A program made the position numbers and the translations under genes. From Spirodela intermedia (taxonomy: Eukaryota; Streptophyta; Magnoliopsida; Alismatales; Araceae), in the NCBI GenBank assembly GCA_902729315.2, contig LR746270.1, forward strand, positions 7,697,221 to 7,761,220: a stretch of DNA of 64,000 nucleotides, written 5' to 3'. This document shows positions 1 to 10,843 of this stretch, piece after piece. A model generated the notes under the pieces. That model saw only the letters and a list, made by a program, of their open reading frames with translations, made no database searches and was not told the DNA's origin. Position 1 is the first letter of the stretch. Each line of letters starts with the position of its first letter.

Positions 1-928
1 GTTTAGGCCATCATTATATCAAGGAAACGGCGGCACAACTTAACAATTTAGGTCTTCACGGTAGTTGAGTAGGCTCTGGCCTCGCCTCATCGAGTGCGCT
101 CATACGAGAAGAATATATTGTTCTTTAATGTACGACGAGAATGAGGAGGTCAACATCAGAGGAGGGAGAAAGAGAAAGAAAGATCGCGGAGAGAGATAGG
201 ATAGAGAAAGAGAGATAGTTAAGAGAGAGAGGAGAGAGAACGAGAGATTGCAGAGAGAGAAAGAGAGATCGCAGGGAGAGATAGGAGAGAGAACGAGAGA
301 TTGCAGAGAGAGAAAGGGATAACTGACTCTGCCTACTTGTTTTACTTGCTTCTTTGCTTCTAGTTGTTATTAGTCACCTTTGGGTAACCAACGTATTTCA
401 ATTCTTTTTGGTCACAACATAATTCATTGAAACTAAACTATGTTTAGGAAGAATGTGCCGAATTGGCTGTTCTACTTGGTCTACTTACTGCTGAGAAAAA
501 TAAAATCTGATAAAGTATTTTTAATTTTTACTAAAATATAAATTCAATTTAAAAGTCCGAGCTGAGCTAGGGTTTTAGCAAAAAAAAAAAAAGAAATTGA
601 ACGAAAAATACATTTAGAGTGAAATCTTATGAAAGTATAAGTAACAAATTTTAATTAATCGATATTAAAAATGATACTAATGTGGGCAAGGCGGCCTTTT
701 TGAGCAACTAAAAATATAAATTATTAAATATTTCAATTAATTAAAACGGGCTTTTGTTAAGCAGATGTACTGATGTATATAAACTTTACTATCACTATGC
801 TCAAAGTATATGATGGTACTCTCACAAGCCAGCATAGAACGCAGCCGAAAGCCCAGAACCCAGAAGACACGTGCCGTGTAACACCAACTTATTACCACCT
901 CGGATGCCGCACGTGCGATTCCCTTCGA
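1..928. other. Intergenic, GA-rich, no gene
   Basis: No coding region is supported. Bases about 153-324 are GA-rich and contain a 53-bp direct repeat: the block starting near 231 recurs near 284, and each copy holds a GAACGAGAGATTGCAG core. The remainder is AT-rich plant intergenic sequence. Bases about 780-928 lie just downstream of the LTP stop codon and probably include its 3' UTR. Confidence 0.6.
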
Positions 929-1020
929 TTACTTTACTCTGCGAAAGCCGTGCACTTGGCTGCTGAGCATGGGGGAGAGAAGGAGAGGAGAGAGACGGAG
1001 AGAGGAGGGAGGAGGGGGGG

Positions 1021-1054
<34 letters not shown>

Positions 1055-1443
1055 GAGAGTCTCGGTACATGCACTTACTTGGAGCAGTCGACGGAGGGGC
1101 TGATCTGGTAAGGAACTGAGACGCCGCACCTGGTGGGGAGTCCAGCGGCGAGCGCCGGCTGGAACCCCGCAATCGCCGACGCAGCTGACTTCAGGCAGCT
1201 GCAGGCCTGCCGGCGGTCGGCTACGGTGCCGGCGGCAGCGCTCAGCGCCCGCACCCCGCCGCAGCACGACGCCGGAACGGGGCCCCCGATGGTCACGTAG
1301 CTCACGCAGGGGGCCATGTAGCTGGCCACCGCCCCGCAGCTGATGGCCGGCTCCACAGGTCCCAGGAGGACGGCCACTGCGAGGAGGCACAGCAGCAACT
1401 TCGGCGCCGCTGGGTGGAGCACACTAGCAACGAAGGTGGCCAT
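929..1443 (-). CDS. LTP: Type 1 non-specific lipid-transfer protein
   Basis: Predicted secreted protein of 124 residues that binds lipids in a hydrophobic tunnel in the cell wall. Coding exons are 1443-1079 and 938-929 (minus). Residues 1-33 or so form a signal peptide with a leucine/valine-rich core. Eight cysteines (36, 46, 60, 61, 81, 83, 106, 120) have exactly the type 1 spacing C-X9-C-X13-CC-X19-CXC-X22-C-X13-C, and a PYQIS motif precedes the last cysteine. An unspliced reading ends at TAA after DCSK. However, that stop lies inside a strong donor (AA|GTAAGT), and an acceptor (TTTCGCAG) at 939-940 gives DCSKVK plus stop, the intron position typical of this family. The 139-base intron contains a (CT)n tract on the coding strand. 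Identification is firm; the last two residues rest on splice consensus. Confidence 0.92.
1020..1052. repeat. (GA)n microsatellite inside the LTP intron
   Basis: A GA tract of about 16 units lies within the predicted LTP intron. Read on the LTP strand it is a CT tract, about 80-110 bases upstream of the acceptor. It is followed by a GA/GGA-rich stretch back to about 965, so the whole intron 3' half is pyrimidine-rich on the coding strand. Confidence 0.85.
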
Positions 1444-1514
1444 GGTTTGCTGGTGGTGTCAACTGCGACTCTCTCTCTCTCTCGCACACTCTCATTTCCC
1501 AGGCAAGATGCCTT

Positions 1515-1524
1515 CATATATACA
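1515..1524 (-). promoter_or_regulatory. TATA box of the LTP gene
   Basis: On the minus strand the sequence reads GTATATATGAAGG, about 75 bases upstream of the ATG at 1443. That leaves a leader of roughly 45 bases, which includes a short GA tract. Position and sequence fit a plant TATA element; the start site is not mapped. Confidence 0.6.
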
Positions 1525-1680
1525 CGACGAATGGGAGTGGGAGCACGCAGGAATTTCTACTTCAATAGTAGCCACCCAAGAAGGCGGCGGTGTTAAGTAC
1601 TCAAGAAGGCAGTGGTATTAGCTACCCAAGAAGGCAGCGGAATCAATGCATGGCAGTCAGGATAGTCGCCATCAACTGAT

Positions 1681-1684
<4 letters not shown>

Positions 1685-1739
<55 letters not shown>
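1685..1739. repeat. (TC)n microsatellite, about 27 units
   Basis: An uninterrupted TC dinucleotide run. The short sequence GTGCATGGCAGTCAGGA occurs on the right side, and a near copy (GCATGGCAGTCAGGA) occurs on the left side near 1647. The array is therefore flanked by a small direct repeat. Confidence 0.95.
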
Positions 1740-1743
<4 letters not shown>

Positions 1744-2749
1744 ATGGCAGTCAGGAGGAAGGGTCCCAACCCTCATTCTTTCTCCATTCCCAACCTCCTT
1801 CCATAGATGGGAAGAATTAGGGAAGCCCACTGGCCATTTTGAGGAGCCGAGTCGGGAGGGTAGGAGAGGGGATTTAATGGGGGTCGAGATTAAGTTTTTC
1901 TTGCTCCCGTAGCCCTTTAAATTACGGTTTTCTTCTTCTTAGTTTACTTCTAATATTAATCAGTTTTAAGTTGCCGTAGAGGTTCTTGGAGATCACTTAA
2001 GGCCATCTTATTCTTCCAGAACTAAGCCTTTAAGGCCCGGCCGGGCGGATTCAGTCCAGCCCAATGTTTGTTGTGATCAGGCCTTGTTTGACGGTGTTCC
2101 CCCTGAAAGTGTAGGAGCTTGCTTCATCTACCACGTGCCAGTTCTACTAATTGCTTTTAGAATTATTTTTGAGGCCATTCTTTGGACTTCAGTCAGGCTG
2201 AACCCAATAGATTTTTTTTGGTATTGATCTAGGAGTCAGTAGTGGCCAATTCGGCCATCTAATCTGAACCTACATAGTCCAGCCAAAAGGCCGAATTCAA
2301 TATCATATCCACAAGTACTAATTTTCATATGAGGCAAAAAGGACAATTTTAATTAGAATCCTTCTAGTGATCAAGATACGATAGACCAAGAGACATCTGA
2401 TTCAGCCTTTCAACCTAATGCTACAAACTATGAATGGTAACTCTTATAAATTGTTGTTTGTTCAACTCTAATTAGTTGCCACAACTTATGATAACCAATG
2501 TTATTGATGTACACTTCTCCTTGTATTCAAATACTCATCCTTTCTGTCATAAAAACTCAATCTAGTTTATATGAATAGTGATTTTTATTTTATCACTATT
2601 TAATAAAGAGAAAGAAAATACTAAGTATTATAATTATTACAGACATAAATATATTTATATAAAATGGGTGAAGAAAAGAGAAAGAAGAGGTAGAGGGAAA
2701 AAGAAAACAAAGAGAAGATTATTTACAGAGAAAATGAAGAACTTTTAAG

Positions 2750-2905
2750 GTAGAAGAAAGTGAGATAGAGAGAGATCTCATGAGAGAGAAAGAGAGAAGG
2801 AGAGAGAGATGAAGAGGGAGGGAGATCTCATGAGAAATGAAGAGAGAGGGAGAGAGAGAGAGAGATCTCATGAGAAAAGAGAGAAAGGAAGAGACCTCAC
2901 AAGAG

Positions 2906-2942
<37 letters not shown>

Positions 2943-3150
2943 AAGAGAGAGAGAGAGCTCTCATGAGAAAAGGAGAGAGAGGGAGAGATCTCATGAGAGA
3001 GAGAGAGAGAGGAAGAGGGAGAGAGATCTCATGAGAAAAGGAGAGAGGGAGAGATCTCACAAGTGAGAGAAAGAGAGAGAGAGAGAGAGCAAGTGGGAAA
3101 GAGATCTTATGAGAGAGGAAGAGATCTCACGAGAGAAAGAGAAAGAGATA
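2750..3150. repeat. GA-rich array with repeated TCTCATGAGA palindromes
   Basis: About 400 bp of GAGA/GGAGA sequence are interrupted roughly every 25-50 bases by the self-complementary decamer TCTCATGAGA, usually in the context AGATCTCATGAGA, or by a one- or two-base variant (CTCACAAG, CTTATGAGA, CTCACGAGA). I count about ten such units. The array reads open as Arg/Glu or Leu/Ser low-complexity peptides on both strands; these are repeat artefacts, not proteins. Confidence 0.85.
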
Positions 3151-6100
3151 AATGATTAACCTATTTTTATGATGATCATGATTATCAGACGAATGTGTTC
3201 AATAATTAGCACATATAACATGAGGTATGACATGAATATCTCTACCTTATTTTAACATTTAAACACTCATTAATCAACCTTTAATCTCACTAACTTCATA
3301 TTGAAAATCAGAAAAATAATTGTTATCTATGAAATGATGGTGATAAGTTTTTATTATCATGAGTTAATAATTAATTAACAATATATTTTAAATTTTAACT
3401 TATTATAAATAGTTTTATATTATATTAAATTAAGAAAAAAATAGTTGGTTAATGTGAATTTTTCTAATTATGTTATTTTATGTAAATTTATATAAATTTT
3501 ATAATCATATTTTTGAGGTAAAATAAAGAAAAATAAAATAAAATAAAAATATATATGAAAAGGAGGGAACCATCAGCCAACATGGCCCAAAAGCAAGTAG
3601 AAACATAGTCAAAGTACCCACTAGCTAGTCGAGTCCACAAGTAGATAAAGGACTTGTTTTACATATTTTTATACCTATAGCTACTGCTTTATTTATGATA
3701 AAGGAGTGACTCTATGACGTCACTAGGTAAAGATATAAATGTGATTGTTTAACTCTCTCTTATATAATCGAGCAACCAATAAGAGTTCGGATTTAACCAA
3801 AGTCAAAATTAATATTTTTATCTAATTAAATCATAATTTTCTTATAGATCATTGGTCAATGATTAAGTCATCAAAATTACTCAATCATTAGTAAAAATAT
3901 TGTCAATACGATTTGTGAAGTATTATTACTAATTATTGAATGATTTTGGATAAAAAGATCATAAATTCATCGCGAAAATCATTTCTAATTGATCAACAAA
4001 TAAGTCATCATCGAGAAGATGATGATTCGCTGAGAAATGAGTCACGACCTTGTTACATCAACTTGAGGATATAATAAAGAGTCTACTCTTATTGTGTTGA
4101 CATGAGGATGAAACTCTCTAAGACATGTCTCTATCTCCATTCAATTTATTTCACAGAGTGATAGCCATTGAAGATCTAAAAGTTCATGTATTCTTATTAT
4201 GTTGGGTGATAGTCATCATAAATGATTCATTGACCTATTTTATTCATTTTTAGACTTTACAAGAAGATCAACAAATTATTCACATTGTCTATATTTAAGG
4301 GGAATCTTTGAGATTGTAAACATCTCACAATAATCCTCCTAAATATAGAATTTCAACGAGCATTATCGTGAAACCAAAACTCTACCTTTTCTACTTTAAA
4401 TTTAATTTTTACTTAAATTAATAAAAATTTATGTGATTTTAATTTAATTTTTTAATTATAATTCTTCTAACTTTTATTGCTCTTAATTTGATCAATTAAA
4501 TAATTTGTAATTATTTATACAAGAAATCATCAGGTGGAACTCTATTTCTATCCAAATCATATTTGTTGGAGTGCTGATGTCATCTTATGTCCATACTTGA
4601 ATTTTTATTATTCATAAATTTTAAATATATTTATCTTCATCCTTTAGTTTAAAAATCATAAAAATCATATTCTTTGAAAAATATTCTAAAACCTTACAAG
4701 ATATTATCTTGCATCCTTATGATTAGTTTGAATTTTTTTTACTATTTTTGAACTACATATTATATTTAATTTATTTATATTTAATTATTTTTAGAAATCT
4801 AAAAAAATATATTTATATAAATTTTAAATTTACATGATTTATTATACAATGATTAAGTTACATTAGTTGGGAATACAACTTCTTTGAGATTAAATTATGA
4901 AATCAACAAAAAATAAGTTAGACATGATCTCAACTTGATCTCAAATGAGTTTTGAAATGTTTAGAAGATGAACATAGATCATTTATTAGGTTTTAAATTA
5001 ATTCTATTTATTTCTATGAGAAAATTTTGATAAATAGAAATAATTTGACATACAATATAAATAAATTTTGAAAAAAAATGTTGTGCAAGATTAGTTTGCC
5101 TCTTGAGAAATATGTCATGCTATGTTGGAAATCGTAAGAATATCGTTCAGAAGTGATGCATTGCTCGTCGATGAGATCCACCATGAAGAAGAGTCTACCA
5201 CACTATCATCGTCATCTGAGGAGATAAGGGAGGAACTAACTACTTGTTGGAGGCCTTGTGTGTAGTTGGGGGAGGAAGAAGTGAATTCGTCAATTGTCAA
5301 CTAGAGGCATTGACAAATGGATGTCATATTTGCAATTGATGTCAGGATTTTAAAGATAATAGATAATATTTGTTTTGCTAGATGATAATCTATTATTATA
5401 TTATATCCCTAATAGTGATACGTGTGAAAACTGAAGTTCTAAGTATTGTGGTATTGTGGTCATGTGACATATTGAGCATCATATGATTAAATTGTTGCAA
5501 ACCACTTCCAATTGAGAACTTAAGTCCTAATATCACGGCACTTCACTCATCACCAGATCAGCCTCATTTGGTCATATGACACATTGAATGCTGCAAGATT
5601 AACTTGTTGTGAATCACTACCCTGAAAAATAGAAATAAACTTTATTCCCTCATCAATTTTTTTGACAAATATGTCACGTATATCTTAAAACACTTTATTC
5701 TCCCTTCAATAATTTCTCAATCCAAGTGCAAGCCATGGGCTGTGGGGATGGTTGTCTAGCAACCTATTATGATAATAAAATATAATAATATATATAATAT
5801 TTTTAATATTGATTATATATTATTTAAAAGAAAAAAATACATTAAATCTTCTAACTTCTAACCTTTTGAAATTAACTATATAAAGATATATTTAATTGTA
5901 CGAATTAAAATAATAAAATAATAAAATAAAGAAAATTAAGAATTAAAAATCAAGCATTAATAGTTACCAACTTCTAAATGCCTAGTATTACCCTCTCTAC
6001 ACTCTCCTAAAACCCCTCTATATTAATAAAAGATGTAGAGAGTCCTAGGTTTAAAGTAGCCTGATAAATGACTATATGTTAGCTTTTAGAAGCTTCTTAA

Positions 6101-8329
6101 TTTTTATGTTCAAGGGTATTTCTATCTCTTTACTTTAGTTTTTTTAAAAAAATCTAAGTAGAAAAGTATTTATAATATATAATCAAAACTCCTTCTTGAC
6201 TTTCAAAATTTTAACATTTCTTTTTGAAAAATTGGTGTAGTTTTCTCTCTTTTTATGACAAGGATTAACTCATGATTCATCTAAAATGGAGAGTAATTTT
6301 TTTTTTCTTGATCCTCTCCTCATATAGAAGTTCTTTGAACTACAAAGACATCTCATTTATTTCAAGTTAGAGTAAAATATTTTCTTAATTAGATTTTAAT
6401 TCAATTTCTCACATTATAATTCAATCTAAATTATAGTAGAAATTCTTGTCATTTGATGTTGTAAAATGTTTGTAGAAAAACACGAGGATAAATAGATTGT
6501 AGGGACTTTCAAATGAACAAGAAAGTTCAATTTATAGATACAATTTAGATCCTATATTCCTTTGTTTTTTTCCTCAGCATTCTCTTTTTAAACTTGAAAA
6601 TCCCAATGAAAATGACTAATATGATACCTTCTCTAAGTCTTTCAAATATGCCATTTATTTTTTAACTAAATAACAACTATTATGCCATAATTATATCTGA
6701 TGATAATGAGTCTTGTAGGTGGAATGCTATATCTAACAGACATCATGCTAATATGTGAATTTTCATTGAAATAGTAAAATAATTTTTAATACAAAGAAAG
6801 TTTTAAATAATCACAAAAAAGATAAGAATGAAACACTAACTTTGAAGTTTAATTTAGCACTTTAATTCTCACTTTGTTATTCCTTAGGTATCTTAATTAT
6901 TATTTCTAATTCGTGTGTCAAGAATAATATAGTTCAAGGTGTAGAGTGATTTCAAGTGTCAATTCAACTTATCTCTCATTCTGAAATTCTCACCATGTGA
7001 GATTACGTTTATATCTTCATCCTAGGACTTTAAACTGTATATGAACATATTTTGTGCTCAAAAATATTTTTTTTGCACTCCACATTTAGCCATTAGAAGA
7101 GCTCCACCACCATTATTGACCATTTTAAGTACAAAATTTAAGGAGAATGTTATCTCATAAAAACTTTACCCTTAACAACATTCAAATAGAGCTACTCTTT
7201 CTAAAATAATTTCATATTAGTAAGCATTGCTACAGAAAAAGAAACATCTATATCTTTTATCTAACATCTTAACATCTTCACATTTAAACAAGATGTCTCA
7301 AGTATATTAGACTCATTAACTCTTATTCCATGATACTCTATATTTGAGCAATTCACATAATTGGATCAATCTAAAATTTTCAATGTAGACAAAATATTTT
7401 AGACACTAAGCCAACCTACAAGTGTGACAATATAAGGGTTTAGCTGAATTTCGTAAATTGAATAGAGTATATTAAAAAAACGTTTGTGAAATTCAAGGGC
7501 ACAACTTATGACGAGTCAAAGAAGTTAAGAGGGATGAGCCAATATAAATTTAAGATGTTCAAATTTACATATCTAAGTTCATTCTTGAGTCAACTAATTT
7601 TTTTTTGAAAAGTTGGTTGCATTATGCATAGTTTATATGTAATTCTTTGTTGTTTAAAATGACAAACTCATTACCGCCCTTTAATTTCTCTATCTTTTCT
7701 AACATAGTATGCAAAGTATCTTAAATGGTTAACATAAGAAGCTTTTATCATTGAATACAAAGGATATTGACTTCTTATTTTGTGTACTTGACTCAAATGA
7801 TTTTACTGTTCAAATTGTTAAACAAGAAAATCAATAGAATGCAAACTTGTGCTTACATTTGAAGGAACATGTAAAGTTAAATGAATGAAAGTTGACTAAT
7901 ATTTCACATTATAGATAAGACTTTTATAGACTAAGTATTAGATGGAAATGAAGAAGTTAACATCTCTTTACTACCTACAATAATTGAGGATCCTGATTTT
8001 TACTTAATTAGAAATAGAAGAAGTTTATGATTAATTACATATAGATATAATTTTTTGTGCTAAACTCAATTTTTTTGTTGAACATCTTCAATACAAGAAT
8101 GTGGAAAATGATTGGAAAAGTAAGCATATTAATATTGAAATGCTTGATGATATTCAAAAACCATCTTTATTCTATATAATCATATAATTTTGATTTTTTA
8201 GATGGATTTTAAAAAAGCCAATGAAGAGTTCATTTATTATTAGAGATTAAAAATAATAAAAAATAAAATAGGTTTCAAATACTTACCTATGGAAAATTAT
8301 AATTATGTTTTTTAATCTTCTAATTTTTC

Positions 8330-8650
8330 TTTCATGACAAACTATGTTTTTCTTTCAGGAAACCAGGGTGTATTCAAATAGATGTTTAACTTGCATAAAG
8401 AAAAGAACATCAAAATATGGGTGCCTAAATTATTGAAAGTAATTTAGGTTCCCAAACTAAAATTTAATTTAAACTTATTAGGGGTAGTGTTATTTAGATT
8501 GTAGGGGTTAAAAGCATAAGATTAGAAAGTTGAGGTGAATAACTTCATTCATTAAAAATGATGGTAGACAAGTCAGATTTAGGCATAATATAAAGGGAAA
8601 GATAATTTTTTATAATAATATTTAGATTAATAATTATGTTCATATTGAAA
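8330..8650 (+). mobile_element. Decayed Ty1/copia-type polyprotein fragment
   Basis: Two short plus-strand peptides match landmarks around the gag-protease junction of plant Ty1/copia elements. The first (about 8416-8440) reads IWVPKLLK, resembling the WVPK motif. The second (about 8530-8590) reads TSFIKNDG, then VRF, then HNIKGKI, resembling the family pattern TSLKxKDGGxVTFGDNxKGKI. Their spacing of about 40 codons fits the family. Frames are broken by stops and shifts, the conserved GDN is degraded, and no LTR pair, reverse transcriptase or integrase is recognisable. I regard it as an old dead copy; boundaries are unknown. Confidence 0.45.
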
Positions 8651-10843
8651 CATCTTTTATTTGTAAATGAGTTATGTTACAATTTTATTAGTATTACTAA
8701 TATAAGTGACAATGGCAAAAACTTAATATTGAAAACTTAGTATTGCATCATCTCTAGTTATTATTTAATGGTTATGTATTAAGTTTATGGAGGCAAATGT
8801 ATGTTGTTGATTTATTGGAACTTATGAAATCTAATGCTTGTCATTCCTTAAATCATTCATTAAATGATTTATTATTATTATATATTATTAACTATAACAT
8901 AGTGGCATTATAAATCAAGAGGGGATGAGGAATTGAATTGGTATGCTACTTTATTATTACCAATTTAGTAATTCTTTAAATTATATTAAACTAAAATTTA
9001 TAATAGTTAGATCAACCTAACCTACTCCTCTCTCTAAGGATCATCTATGATGCCTTGGACTCCATTGAGTCAAGATCTCAAAGTGGTTCAATGAACTTTG
9101 GTAGTTATAATATGGTACAACAAGACAATAACACTATACAAGCATTTGATGAACCTTTGCAACCATAAGTATATGGCATCATGCGTGAAGCATAGGCATA
9201 ATAAGTGTATGTTATATGGTGAGTAGTAGTGGATGACAAGTGTGGGTAGCAAGTTGACACATACCATATGTATGAAGTGGGTAAATATATAATGATCATA
9301 ATAGGATATGACATAGGTAGTGTAATGGTGAGAGCATAATAAGCGTAGTGGTTATACAATATTCAAGATGACAATAATAGACAGCTCAATAAAAGAGATG
9401 GTGCATTGCTTTATAACTAAATTAATGAAGATGCGTAAACAATCACAAAACATTATCAATGATTAACATACTTGATTCACTAAGAAGTTCTAAACAACAC
9501 TCTTCACTAACCTAAATTTTTCGTCAAACTTTTATTTGTAAATCGATGATCAAATAGAGTGATTCCATGAATGTTAAATTATCTTTGACACTATATAACA
9601 GCCAACTAAGAGAACTAAGTAGAGTTGTTAAATAATTCTCAATTCTAGTTATTGTTTAGGCTTGTAATGAGACGATAGTTGTTAACCCTATCAAAATTGT
9701 TGAACCATTTAAGATTGTGGTTAGGGTGGGAGAATTGATCTACTATCTCAATTTGCTACAAAGTTTAATATTCATTCAATCCACCACATAATGTTGCTCA
9801 ACTTATACCATAGAAATGAAAGGGATATAAAGTACAAATATATTCAATACTCACCTCTAGCAATATGGCCCAAATTTGTAGACCTAGTTGAGATAATGTT
9901 AGATCAAAAGGAGGTTAGTTGAGATAAATGATTAAAGACAAATTACCTTGTCTACTGCCTCATCAAATGGCTACAAAAATTAGAAGAAAGCCTAACACGA
10001 GATTGTGAGATCAACTTATGACAATTCAATACCAGATCAGGGAAAACTCATCCTTTGTAAAGACATGGAGCTCATCAAGTGGTGGAAAATATCATGGCTC
10101 ACACTCCACCAATAAAACTCTTGATGAACTCTTCAAAGGGAGAAAAAAATAAAAAATAGATATATATTATTATTTCATCTCTTTCAAGATAAATTGTTTA
10201 CAACAAAAGAGTCATACCACACTACAAATCATTTTATTGACAAGATCAGATTGCAAAGGCCTTTAGATTATACTCACTTGTTAAACTCTAAGCTTTAAGA
10301 TATTTATGCTGGCTTTAGGAGCCTTAATAGTTTTGTTGATAATTTGGATGTGCTGCTGGGGAGATTAGGTACCGTTGGACCTACGTCATATCCAACGAGG
10401 CCCACTTCGTCCTGGCCTACATACAGCGAGATCCACCGTAGCAGCACCCACCTCAGCCAATCAGATCCTGATAGAATCTGACTGGTTCCTCCACCTCTTC
10501 TCTTGATGGACTGGAGACGAAAGCCAGTGGCAGAGTTTTTCCTGTGTGGAGGAAACGAGGGCTGCCTTGTTTTATAATTCTGCTGAACCATTAAGTACAG
10601 CATTTTTCTCATAATCATCATCTTCCATGGTCTGGATTCCGTGGTCTGGTTAAGGAGATTGATTCATCCGTAGGCCAGATCCTCTGCAGGGCGGGGTCGC
10701 CAAGGAGGATGATCCCCTGAGAGCAAGGAGCCACCCTAACCAATCACACAGGCAGGCATGGATAACAGAGGCGGCATCGCCGCATGCGTCGAGAACCCAT
10801 CACATCATCACCAGGGGGAATTTCATCGTTCTGCATTCTGCCA

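Larger units (their letters stand above)
1444..10843. other. Long AT-rich intergenic region
   Basis: No intact gene is recognised in these 9.4 kb. The stretch holds the LTP promoter at its left end, a long CT array (1685-1739), a palindromic GA array (about 2750-3150), AT-rich DNA with only short open frames, and a decayed Ty1/copia-like segment near 8.3-8.65 kb. Bases about 10250-10843 lie just downstream of the UBA gene stop and probably hold its 3' UTR; a 105-codon minus-strand frame there (10304-10621) has no recognisable domain. Confidence 0.6.

Noticed and set aside
2719-3066. Open frames of Arg/Glu and Leu/Ser repeats on both strands
   Set aside because: They are translations of a GA/CT array, with no conserved domain or plausible gene structure.
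10304-10621. 105-codon minus-strand frame downstream of the UBA gene
   Set aside because: It falls in the expected 3' UTR, starts with weak context and has no domain; no splice link to another exon was seen.
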